DNA of 29,909 nt, taken from Roseiarcus sp052147395 (GTDB lineage Bacteria; Pseudomonadota; Alphaproteobacteria; Rhizobiales; Beijerinckiaceae). Positions 23,606-29,909 of the stretch are shown piece after piece. The notes beneath the pieces were generated by a model that saw nothing but the letters and a program-made list of their open reading frames with translations, was not told the DNA's origin and made no database searches. How positions within the stretch are numbered: position 1 is the stretch's first letter; every line of letters begins with the position of its first letter. The stretch lies in the NCBI GenBank assembly GCA_052147395.1, contig JBKQKS010000335.1, positions 1 through 29,909 of the forward strand, in the 5' to 3' direction. The translations under genes were made by a program, and so were the position numbers.

Positions 23606-24090
23606 GACCGCCACCTTTCGATGATATCCCTGACCGCGCGTAGAGCGGCCGGCGCGGCGGCGGCGACCGCCGCCGTGGGTGTGATGCCCCACGCGATCGA
23701 TTCGGGCTCGATTCCGACGAGCGCGCGATTGGCGAGCCCTGAGCCCGTCAGCCGCGCCGCGTCCATCAGATCGGCCAGCGCCAGTTCGTGGACGGAGGCG
23801 CGGGAAACGCCGAGGCGCGCATCGAACTCGGCGCCCTCGAACACTCTGACGGCGCCGGGCGCCTCGCCGAACCGCGCCGCATCGACGACGATCAAGCCTC
23901 GGGCGGCCTCGATTTCCGGGAGCAGCGCCAAGCCCAGCGTGCCGCCATCGCGGCAAACGACGTCGTCGACATCTTCGAGCCGGCGCACGACATGGACGCC
24001 GACGCCATCGTCGGACAGCAAGATGTTCCCCAACCCCAGAACGAGAACAGATCGGTCAGAGCTCACGACGATCTCGCTTCCCGGCGCCAT
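23602..24090 (-). CDS. hynD: hydrogenase maturation endopeptidase (HyaD/HupD family)
   Basis: The enzyme (162 residues) removes the C-terminal peptide of the large subunit after nickel insertion. The family start 'VLVLGLGNILLSDDGVGVHVV', the central 'GLIVVDAARFG' and the later 'SVHELALADLM' place the three metal-binding residues (acidic residue in the first motif, Asp in the second, His in the third). It is unusually the first gene of the operon, ahead of the structural genes. The ATG at 24090 is only 9-32 bases from the AT-rich operator-like region. No hypA-F genes are in the window, so the remaining maturation factors must lie elsewhere. Confidence 0.92.
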   Translation of the reverse strand: MAPGSEIVVSSDRSVLVLGLGNILLSDDGVGVHVVRRLEDVDDVVCRDGGTLGLALLPEIEAARGLIVVDAARFGEAPGAVRVFEGAEFDARLGVSRASVHELALADLMDAARLTGSGLANRALVGIEPESIAWGITPTAAVAAAAPAALRAVRDIIERWRS

Positions 24091-24098
24091 CTTCGAGG

Positions 24099-24122
24099 AT
24101 TAACATATATAAATTTGTGAAT
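24099..24122 (-). promoter_or_regulatory. hydrogenase operon promoter/operator region
   Basis: An AT-rich island just upstream of the protease gene contains ATTAACATATATAAAT (24099-24114), which matches 12 of 16 bases of the dsrA site (2735-2750) and 11 of 16 of the arsR/RND site (24872-24887). Overlapping it on the minus strand, 24107-24122 starts ATTCAC, the same half-site as at 1280 and 2735. TTATAT/TATATA hexamers could be the -10. Control by a persulfide-sensing ArsR protein is inferred. Confidence 0.45.
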
Positions 24123-24324
24123 GGATGTTTGCACGGCGTCAAAAGGTCGCTGGCGCCAACGACTCGATGGCTACATCGCGCGCGACGATACGCCGGCCGG
24201 CGGACCCGGCGCCCGCGACGAGCGTCGTCGGCTGCGCACTCGGCGCGGGCCGATCGGTTGCGACGCGGAGGCGCCGGTGGCCCACCGCTGCGAAGACCGC
24301 ATCGGAGAGCCGACCGGACCGAGG

Positions 24325-24528
24325 TCACGAGAAAGCCGCGCCGCGCTCGACGCCCAAGCGCTCGAATACGATCGCCGCGGGGCAGAAGCCGGTGGAGGCG
24401 GACTGGATCATGTTGAACCCGGCGAAGGCGGTCAACAGGAACCACCACGGCGCGCCGAAATACCCGAGGGCGACGGAAATCAGAACCACCAGTCCCGCGA
24501 ACGCCAGCACCGCTCTATGCAACGTCAT
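24325..24528 (-). CDS. small YgaP/DUF2892-type membrane protein
   Basis: The 67-residue protein has two membrane helices ('AVLAFAGLVVLISVALGYFGA' and 'WWFLLTAFAGFNMIQSAS') followed by 'TGFCPAAIVFERLG'. This is the DUF2892 pattern, often found fused or next to rhodaneses and in BigR-type operons. GAGG precedes the ATG, which overlaps the arsR stop by 14 bases, so the two are co-translated. The conserved Cys in GFCP may matter for sulfur chemistry; the function is not known. About 210 bases without a recognisable gene separate it from the hydrogenase promoter. Confidence 0.85.
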   Translation of the reverse strand: MTLHRAVLAFAGLVVLISVALGYFGAPWWFLLTAFAGFNMIQSASTGFCPAAIVFERLGVERGAAFS

Positions 24529-24862
24529 TGTATCCTCGCCTCTGCGGGTGAAGCTTTCCTATTCCTGTCGGCCCGCAATAGATCTCGTGCAGCGTCGCCA
24601 GCATCTTCTCGACGGCGACGCCAGCGAGGGAATAGTATATCGTTTGGGATTCTCTACGCGTCGCGACGATATTCTCTTCGCGCAGCTTCGCCAAGTGCTG
24701 AGAGACGGCCGACATGCTTAGGCGCACGGCGTTGTGCAGCTCGGTCACCGTGCGCTCGCCTTGCAGCAACTCGCACAGGATCATCAGGCGGGCCTGGTTG
24801 GCCATCGCCTTGAGCAAGCCCTCGGCGGCGCTCGCGTTTATTTGCAGAGCCTCTAAATTCAT
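24515..24862 (-). CDS. second ArsR-family repressor, SqrR/BigR-like persulfide sensor
   Basis: The 115-residue winged-helix protein has 'MANQARLMILCELLQGERTVTELHNAVRLSMSAVSQHLAKLREENIV' and 'RRESQTIYYSL'. Cysteines at 30 (MILC) and 96 (EIYC) are again 66 residues apart, the SqrR/BigR spacing. The ATG at 24862 (MNLEAL) is chosen because earlier in-frame codons would run through the divergent promoter; there is no clear ribosome site, and a leaderless message is possible. It is divergent from the RND operon with 58 bases between start codons and a palindromic operator there. It probably represses itself and the pump, and perhaps the hydrogenase or dsr genes. Confidence 0.88.
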   Translation of the reverse strand: MNLEALQINASAAEGLLKAMANQARLMILCELLQGERTVTELHNAVRLSMSAVSQHLAKLREENIVATRRESQTIYYSLAGVAVEKMLATLHEIYCGPTGIGKLHPQRRGYNDVA

Positions 24863-24864
24863 AC

Positions 24865-24898
24865 TTGCTGAATTAGCATATGCTGATATATAGGTCAA
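24865..24898 (+). promoter_or_regulatory. divergent arsR/RND promoter with palindromic operator
   Basis: On the + strand, TTGCTG (-35, 24865-24870), a 16-base spacer and TATATA (-10, 24887-24892) form a promoter for the RND operon. The spacer is filled by ATTAGCATATGCTGAT (24872-24887), with the perfect 10-bp palindrome AGCATATGCT at 24875-24884. On the minus strand, TTGACC (24893-24898) is a -35 for arsR. A repressor bound here would block both directions. Confidence 0.7.
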
Positions 24899-24920
24899 GC
24901 ATGTTTTGGAGCAGAGATTC

Positions 24921-25901
24921 ATGCGACTACTGTCGACGCTGTTGTTCACATTCGTCGCCGCGGGCTCGGCGCTCGCGGCGGAGCCGTTCGTCGTCCATGC
25001 CTCCGATATCGTCGATCGCAAGGCGGTGATCGGCGCCGTGGAGCCGATCCATCAACTCCTCGCGCGCGCCCGGATCGGCGGGACCATCGCCACGCTCACG
25101 GTCGAGGAAGGCGACAACGTCGCCGCCGGCGATGTCATCGCTCGGGTCGCCGACGCCAAGCTCGCCCTGCAGATCCAGGCTCTCGACGCCCGCATCGCCT
25201 CCCAGCAGTCGCAGCGCGACCAGGCGCAAACCGATTTCGATCGCGCCGAGGAGCTCATGAAGCGCGGCGTCGGCGCACAGAGCCAGCTCGATCAGGCCAG
25301 GACCAATCTCGAAGTCGCCGAGCGCAATCTCGCCGCGATGAAGAGCGACCGCGACGTGATTGCCCAGCAGGCGAGCGAAGGCGCGGTGATCGCGCCCGGC
25401 GCGGGCCGCGTTCTCACTGTGCCCGTATCGGTCGGCCGCGTCGTGCTGCCCGGCGAACCCATCGCCACAATCGCCGAAGGCCAATACATCCTGCGCCTGG
25501 AATTGCCGGAGCGCCACGCTCGGTTCATTCGCGCCGGCGACAAGGTTCTCATTGGCGCCCGCGGACTCGATGAGGACCGCGGCCAGGCGACCGGCGCGGG
25601 CGTCGTACGCATCGTCTATCCCGAGATCCAGGGCGGCCGCGTGATCGCCGACGTCGCAGTCGGCGGCCTCGGCGACTATTTCGTCGGCGAACGCACGCTG
25701 GTCTACATCGACGCCGGCAAGCGCGCGACGATGCTGGTTCCCGCCGAATACGTCTATCGCCGCGCCGCGGTGAACTACGTGCGGCTGCAGAATGGCGACG
25801 AGATTGTGGTGCAGCCGGGCGAAACGCATGACGAGGGCGGCCACGCGATGGTGGAGATCCTGGCCGGCTTGAACGACGGCGACGCGCTGGTGAAGCCGTG
25901 A
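24921..25901 (+). CDS. RND efflux periplasmic adaptor (membrane fusion protein)
   Basis: This 326-residue adaptor would link the inner-membrane RND pump to an outer-membrane channel. A Sec signal covers residues 1-20 ('MRLLSTLLFTFVAAGSALAA'). A biotinyl-lipoyl-like half follows ('GTIATLTVEEGDNVAAGDVIARVAD'), then a coiled-coil hairpin of about residues 75-145 rich in Gln/Ala/Asp, then the second lipoyl half ('GAVIAPGAGRVLTVPVSVGRVVLPGEPIATIAE') and a beta-barrel. The ATG at 24921 has GGAG 9 bases upstream; the ATG at 24906 lacks one. It is the first gene of an operon divergent from the persulfide-sensing arsR. The outer-membrane partner is not in the window. Substrate unknown. Confidence 0.88.
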   Translation: MRLLSTLLFTFVAAGSALAAEPFVVHASDIVDRKAVIGAVEPIHQLLARARIGGTIATLTVEEGDNVAAGDVIARVADAKLALQIQALDARIASQQSQRDQAQTDFDRAEELMKRGVGAQSQLDQARTNLEVAERNLAAMKSDRDVIAQQASEGAVIAPGAGRVLTVPVSVGRVVLPGEPIATIAEGQYILRLELPERHARFIRAGDKVLIGARGLDEDRGQATGAGVVRIVYPEIQGGRVIADVAVGGLGDYFVGERTLVYIDAGKRATMLVPAEYVYRRAAVNYVRLQNGDEIVVQPGETHDEGGHAMVEILAGLNDGDALVKP

Positions 25902-28900
25902 AGCTCGGCCTTTCCGGCATTCTCACGCGCGCCTTCATCAATTCGCCGCTCACCCCGCTGCTGCTGATCGCGGCGCTCATCGCCGGCGCGCTCGCCGTGG
26001 TCTCGCTACCGCGCGAGGAAGAGCCGCAGATCAGCGTGCCGCTGGTCGACATCACGGTGTCGGCCAACGGCTACCGGGCCGATGAGGCGGTCGAGCTCAT
26101 CACCCGGCCGCTCGAAGACATCGTCAAGGGCATCGACGGCGTCGAGCACGTCTATTCCCAGACGCAGGACGATGAGGTGGTGGTCACCGCCAGGTTCTTC
26201 GTCGGCACGGACGAAGACACCGCGATCCTGCGTGTGCACGAGAAGCTGCGCGCGGCGATGGACCGCATCCCCAGGGGCATTCCCGAACCGCTGGTGATCG
26301 GGCGCGGCGTCAACGACGTGCCGATCCTGGTGCTCACGCTCTCGGCCAAGGCCGACAAGTCGGGCGAGTGGACCGACAACGGCCTCTATCAGGTGGCCGA
26401 GGAGCTGCAGCACGAGCTCACCAAGGTCAACGGAGTCGGCGAGACCTTCATCGTCGGCGGCGCGCCGAGCCAGATCCGCGTCGAGCCCGATCCGGAGAAG
26501 CTCACGCTCTACGGCGTGACCCTCGAGCAGCTGATCAGCAAGGTTGAGAACGCCAACCGCGCGTTCTTCGCCGGCGCCTTCCGCGTCGACGGGCGCTCGC
26601 TGCCGGTCGACGCCGGACAGACGCTGCAGGGCGCGCCCGACATCGGGCTGCTGCTGATCACCACCCGCGACGGCCGGCCGGTCTATGTCGAGGACATCGC
26701 CAAAGTCGTCGTCGGCTCGGCCGAGGTCGACCATCGCGCCTGGACTTTTGACCGCGACGCCGACGGCAAATTGAACCGCCGCCCGGCGGTGAGCCTCGCG
26801 ATCGCCAAGCGCAAGGGCGAGAACGCGGTCAGGGTCGCCGGCGACATCCTGACGCGGCTGCACACGATCGAGGGGCGCGTCGTGCCCCATGGCCTCGATG
26901 TGCAGGTGACCCGCGACTATGGCGAGACCGCGAACGAGAAGGCGAACGAGCTGCTGTTCCACCTCGCGCTCGCCACCGTCTCGATCGTCATCCTCATCAC
27001 CCTGACCATCGGCTGGCGCGAGGGCGTCGTCACCTTCATCATCATCCCGACCACCATTCTGCTCACCCTGTTCGCGTCGTGGATGATGGGCTACACCATC
27101 AACCGGGTGAGCCTGTTCGCGCTGATCTTCTCGATCGGCATTCTCGTCGACGACGCGATCGTCGTCGTCGAGAACATCGTGCGCCACTGGCATGCGCGGG
27201 GGACACGCGGGCTCGTCGAGACCGCCATCGAGGCGGTGGCGGAGGTCGGCAATCCCACCGTCATCGCGACGCTGGCGATCGTCGCGGCGCTGCTGCCGAT
27301 GATGTTCGTGGGCGGCCTGATGGGGCCTTACATGAGCCCGATCCCGGCCAATGCGTCGATGGCGATGCTGTTCTCGTTCTTCGTCGCCGTCGTCGTGACG
27401 CCCTGGCTGCTGCTGAGGCTCGCGCGCAAGCGCTTCGAGAGCGGTCCCGGCGGTCCCGGCGGCGCCGGTCACGATCACGGCATCGGCGCCATGGGGCGGT
27501 TCTACATCCGCGTCGCGACGCCGCTGCTCACTGGCCGCTGGCGCTCGAAACTGTTCCTGCTCGCGGTCGGCGGCGCGACCGTCGCGGTATGCGTGCTGTT
27601 CGCGACCAAGGACGTCGTCGTCAAATTGCTGCCGTTCGACAACAAGTCGGAAATCCAGGTCGTGCTCGACCTGCCGCACGGCGCGACCGTCGAAGACACC
27701 GACCGCGCGCTGATGGCGGCGGCCGAGCGGCTGAAGGATCTGCCCGAGCTCGTCTCGATCCAGGCCTATGCCGGCACGGCGTCGCCCTTCGACTTCAACG
27801 GCCTCGTGCGCCATTACTACCTGCGCAACGAGCCTCAGATGGGCGATCTCTCGATCAACCTGACGCCCAAGGACGATCGCAACCGGGCGAGCCACGCGAT
27901 CGCCCTCGATATCCGCAAGCGTCTCGCGAGCCTGCCGCTGCCGCCGCATGCCTCGCTCAAAGTGGTGGAAACGCCGCCGGGACCGCCGGTGCTGTCGACG
28001 CTGCTCGCGGAAATCTACGGACCCGACGCCGAGACGCGGCGCGCCGTCGCCGCCAAGGTGCGCGAGGCGTTCGAGAGCGTGGACTATATCGTCGACACCG
28101 ACGACAGCTTTGGAACGCCCTCCGAGCGGCTGCGTTTCGCGATCAACCAGCAGGCGCTCGAATTCCACGGCGTCGAGGAGCAGGCGGTCTACGACACGCT
28201 CGGCGCGCTGATCGGCGGCGCGCCCGTCGGCTATTCGCAGCGCGGCAGCGGCCTCGAGCCGATCCTGATCGAAGTCGCGCTGCCCAAGAGCGAGATGACG
28301 CTCGACCAGCGGCTGATGTCGACGCCGCTGCCGGCCGGCGGCACGCCGCGCCAGGGCGCCAATGTCGAGCTCGGCGACGTCGTGACCGCGAAGCACGAGA
28401 CGAGCTCCTATCCGATCTTCCGCCACAACGGGCGCTTCGCCGAAATGGTGACGGGGGAACTCGCCGGGCGCTATGAAGCGCCGATCTACGGCATGCTCGC
28501 CGTCGACGACGCCCTGAACAAGATCGAGTGGGGCTCGACGCCGAAGCCGAACGTCGCCTTCCACGGCCAGCCGCTCGACGAATCGACGCCGACGCTGCTA
28601 TGGGACGGCGAATGGGAGGTGACCTATGTCACGTTCCGCGACATGGGCGCGGCGTTCGCCGTCGCCATTCTCGCCATCTATCTGCTGGTCGTCGGCCAAT
28701 TCGGCTCGTTCAAATTGCCGCTGGTGGTGCTGACGCCGATTCCGTTGACCCTCATCGGCATCGTGCTCGGACACTGGGCGCTCGGCGCGCCGTTCACCGC
28801 GACCTCGATGATCGGCTTCGTCGCGCTCGCCGGCATCATCGTGCGCAACTCGATCCTGCTCGTCGACTTCATCCGCGCGCGGCGGGAGCAGGGCATTGCG

Positions 28901-29146
28901 TTGCGGCCGGCGCTGATCGAAGCTGGCGCGACGCGGTTCAAGCCGATCGTGCTCACCGCCGCCGCGGCAATGATCGGCGCGGCCTTCATACTCGCCGATC
29001 CGATCTTCCAAGGTCTGGCAATTTCGCTAGTGTTCGGTCTCGCCTCGTCCACGGCGCTGACGCTGCTGGTGATCCCCGCGATCTACGTCTGGCTGCGTGA
29101 CGACGAGCCGAAATCCGCTTCGAATACAACTCGACGAGGAGCATGA
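25898..29146 (+). CDS. RND-family efflux pump, inner-membrane transporter
   Basis: The 1082-residue protein is a full-length AcrB/HAE-type RND transporter with two repeats: an N-terminal helix, a large periplasmic loop (about 35-350), helices, a second loop (about 580-900) and the final helices. The proton-relay Asp pair of helix 4 is present at 418-419 ('FSIGILVDDAIVVVENIVRH'). The segment 'SLPREEEPQISVPLVDI' after helix 1 is typical. It starts with GTG overlapping the adaptor stop (GTGA). Operon partners (AhpD-like, rhodanese) and the divergent persulfide sensor suggest export of sulfur-stress products or toxic organic compounds rather than generic drugs; this is inference. Confidence 0.92.
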   Translation: MKLGLSGILTRAFINSPLTPLLLIAALIAGALAVVSLPREEEPQISVPLVDITVSANGYRADEAVELITRPLEDIVKGIDGVEHVYSQTQDDEVVVTARFFVGTDEDTAILRVHEKLRAAMDRIPRGIPEPLVIGRGVNDVPILVLTLSAKADKSGEWTDNGLYQVAEELQHELTKVNGVGETFIVGGAPSQIRVEPDPEKLTLYGVTLEQLISKVENANRAFFAGAFRVDGRSLPVDAGQTLQGAPDIGLLLITTRDGRPVYVEDIAKVVVGSAEVDHRAWTFDRDADGKLNRRPAVSLAIAKRKGENAVRVAGDILTRLHTIEGRVVPHGLDVQVTRDYGETANEKANELLFHLALATVSIVILITLTIGWREGVVTFIIIPTTILLTLFASWMMGYTINRVSLFALIFSIGILVDDAIVVVENIVRHWHARGTRGLVETAIEAVAEVGNPTVIATLAIVAALLPMMFVGGLMGPYMSPIPANASMAMLFSFFVAVVVTPWLLLRLARKRFESGPGGPGGAGHDHGIGAMGRFYIRVATPLLTGRWRSKLFLLAVGGATVAVCVLFATKDVVVKLLPFDNKSEIQVVLDLPHGATVEDTDRALMAAAERLKDLPELVSIQAYAGTASPFDFNGLVRHYYLRNEPQMGDLSINLTPKDDRNRASHAIALDIRKRLASLPLPPHASLKVVETPPGPPVLSTLLAEIYGPDAETRRAVAAKVREAFESVDYIVDTDDSFGTPSERLRFAINQQALEFHGVEEQAVYDTLGALIGGAPVGYSQRGSGLEPILIEVALPKSEMTLDQRLMSTPLPAGGTPRQGANVELGDVVTAKHETSSYPIFRHNGRFAEMVTGELAGRYEAPIYGMLAVDDALNKIEWGSTPKPNVAFHGQPLDESTPTLLWDGEWEVTYVTFRDMGAAFAVAILAIYLLVVGQFGSFKLPLVVLTPIPLTLIGIVLGHWALGAPFTATSMIGFVALAGIIVRNSILLVDFIRARREQGIALRPALIEAGATRFKPIVLTAAAAMIGAAFILADPIFQGLAISLVFGLASSTALTLLVIPAIYVWLRDDEPKSASNTTRRGA

Positions 29147-29147
29147 C

Positions 29148-29519
29148 ATGGATCCGACGAATTGGCCCGATTTCGCCCAAATGCTGAGCGGGGAGCTGAA
29201 GCACCTGCGCGGCGGAGCACCCGACGTGATGAAGGCTTTCGGCGCCATCGCCCAGGCGGCGCTGAAGCCCGGCGCCCTCGACACCAAGACCAAGGAGCTC
29301 ATCGCGCTCGGCATCTCGGTGGCCATTCGCTGCGACGATTGCGTCGCCTTGCACGCCAAGGCGGCGGTCGAGCGCGGCGCGACGCGCGACGAGATTCTGG
29401 AAACCTTGGGCATGGCTATCTACATGGGGGCAGGGCCCTCGGCGATGTATGCGAGCCATGCGCTCGGCGCCGCCACGCAATTCGCCGAAGCCAAGGCGAA
29501 TGCGGCCTCTCAGAGCTGA
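29148..29519 (+). CDS. AhpD-like/carboxymuconolactone decarboxylase-family CxxC protein
   Basis: The 123-residue all-helical protein has the AhpD-type redox motif 'CDDCVALHAKAAVERGATRDEI', with CxxC and the downstream His. Such proteins act as small disulfide reductases or peroxidase partners. The ATG at 29148 follows ACGAGGAG and begins two bases after the RND stop. Lying between the pump and a rhodanese under a persulfide-sensing repressor, it may handle thiol or persulfide stress, which is inferred. Confidence 0.87.
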   Translation: MDPTNWPDFAQMLSGELKHLRGGAPDVMKAFGAIAQAALKPGALDTKTKELIALGISVAIRCDDCVALHAKAAVERGATRDEILETLGMAIYMGAGPSAMYASHALGAATQFAEAKANAASQS

Positions 29520-29531
29520 AGGAGTTAGGAG

Positions 29532-29870
29532 ATGGGTTTCTTCGATATGTTCCGCGGCGGCGACCGCAGCGCCGACGAGATTGCCCACGACGAATTGTCG
29601 ACGGCCGTGGCGGAGAAGGCGTGCGTGTTGATCGACGTGCGCGAGCCCCATGAATTCTCCCGCGGCCATGTGCCGGGCTCGCACAACATGCCGCTGTCGC
29701 GCTTCGATCCCGCGCGGCTGCCGCACGGTAAGCAGATCGTGCTGATCTGCCACTCCGGGGTGCGCTCGGCGAGCGCGCTCGCCCGCGCCCGCGCCGCCGG
29801 CCACGCCAACGCGCGCCACTACCGTGGCGGCCTCATCGCCTGGCATCACTCCGGCGGCAAGTTGGCCTGA
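29532..29870 (+). CDS. single-domain rhodanese-like sulfurtransferase
   Basis: The 112-residue protein has one rhodanese domain: 'VLIDVREPHEFSRGHVPGSHNMPL', then the active-site loop 'LICHSGVRSASALARA' with the catalytic Cys in CHSGVRS, then 'HYRGGLIAWHHSGGKL'. The substrate loop resembles that of GlpE/PspE-like persulfide transferases. There is no signal peptide, so it acts in the cytoplasm. GGAGTTAGGAG precedes the ATG. It could supply the rhodanese usually found beside tusA-dsrE2, or serve persulfide detoxification with the pump operon. Confidence 0.92.
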   Translation: MGFFDMFRGGDRSADEIAHDELSTAVAEKACVLIDVREPHEFSRGHVPGSHNMPLSRFDPARLPHGKQIVLICHSGVRSASALARARAAGHANARHYRGGLIAWHHSGGKLA

Positions 29871-29880
29871 GGAGACGTTC

Positions 29881-29909
29881 ATGGCCTATCACGTGTCGCG
29901 GGGCGGGGG
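29881..29909 (+). CDS. start of a gene cut off by the window end
   Basis: An ATG at 29881 follows GAGGAG at a good distance, ten bases after the rhodanese stop. Only nine full codons are visible (MAYHVSRGG). It most likely continues the RND operon. The fragment is too short to identify. Confidence 0.5.

Noticed and set aside
24117..24813. Plus-strand open frames between the hydrogenase and RND promoters
   Set aside because: They run antisense to the DUF2892 and arsR genes and show no protein-like pattern.
26006..28564. Long open frame on the minus strand opposite the RND pump (852 codons)
   Set aside because: Composition is Arg/Asp/His-rich without domain patterns, and it lies fully antisense to a full-length transporter.
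1..29909. tRNA, rRNA, CRISPR arrays, dsrD, sox genes
   Set aside because: Looked for characteristic sequences and motifs by eye and saw none. The lack of dsrD agrees with an oxidative Dsr system.

Overview
This is a GC-rich (roughly two-thirds G+C by eye) chromosomal-type segment that reads as a dissimilatory sulfur-oxidation island of a proteobacterium. Codon usage, the SqrR/BigR-like regulators and the style of the operons suggest an alphaproteobacterium; that assignment is inference, since there is no rRNA or other taxonomic marker. The core is a complete reverse-acting (oxidative) dsr cluster on the + strand: dsrA-B-E-F-H-C-M-K-L-J-O-P, followed by a fused dsrN/uroporphyrinogen methyltransferase, a DsrC-like protein without its redox cysteines, dsrE2, tusA and a sulfide:quinone oxidoreductase. 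dsrEFH and dsrL, with no dsrD, mark the oxidative type.

Layout. 1-600: remnant DNA with a decayed IS630-type transposase end. 603-941 (-): ArsR-family regulator with the two-cysteine persulfide-sensor pattern. 942-1302: no convincing gene, but an operator-like palindrome. 1303-2693 (-): a three-gene operon, TauD/TfdA-type dioxygenase plus two small unknown proteins, divergent from dsrA. 2808-18523 (+): the dsr-sqr cluster. 18524-18758: a convergent intergenic region rich in inverted repeats. 18759-24090 (-): a five-gene operon for an Isp-type membrane-bound [NiFe] hydrogenase (protease, small subunit, Isp1 cytochrome b, Isp2 HdrD-like, large subunit). 24325-24862 (-): a second two-cysteine ArsR regulator with a small DUF2892-type membrane protein. 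24921-29909 (+): a divergent operon with an RND adaptor, an RND pump, an AhpD-like CxxC protein, a single-domain rhodanese and a gene cut by the window end.

How it works together (family knowledge plus inference). SQR oxidises sulfide at the membrane. TusA, DsrE2 and DsrEFH relay sulfane sulfur to DsrC. DsrC trisulfide is handled at the DsrMKJOP membrane complex, and DsrAB with DsrL releases sulfite and passes electrons to NAD(P)+. The fused DsrN-SUMT protein should help supply siroheme amide for DsrAB. The hydrogenase has its own Isp1/Isp2 pair, which is paralogous to DsrM/DsrK, so H2 and sulfur electrons may meet at the quinone pool. Two SqrR/BigR-like repressors flank the island. Related 16-bp AT-rich sites lie at the dsrA/tauD promoter, the hydrogenase promoter and the arsR/RND promoter, plus one perfect ATTC-N8-GAAT site in a gene-free region. 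This points to an island-wide persulfide-responsive regulon.
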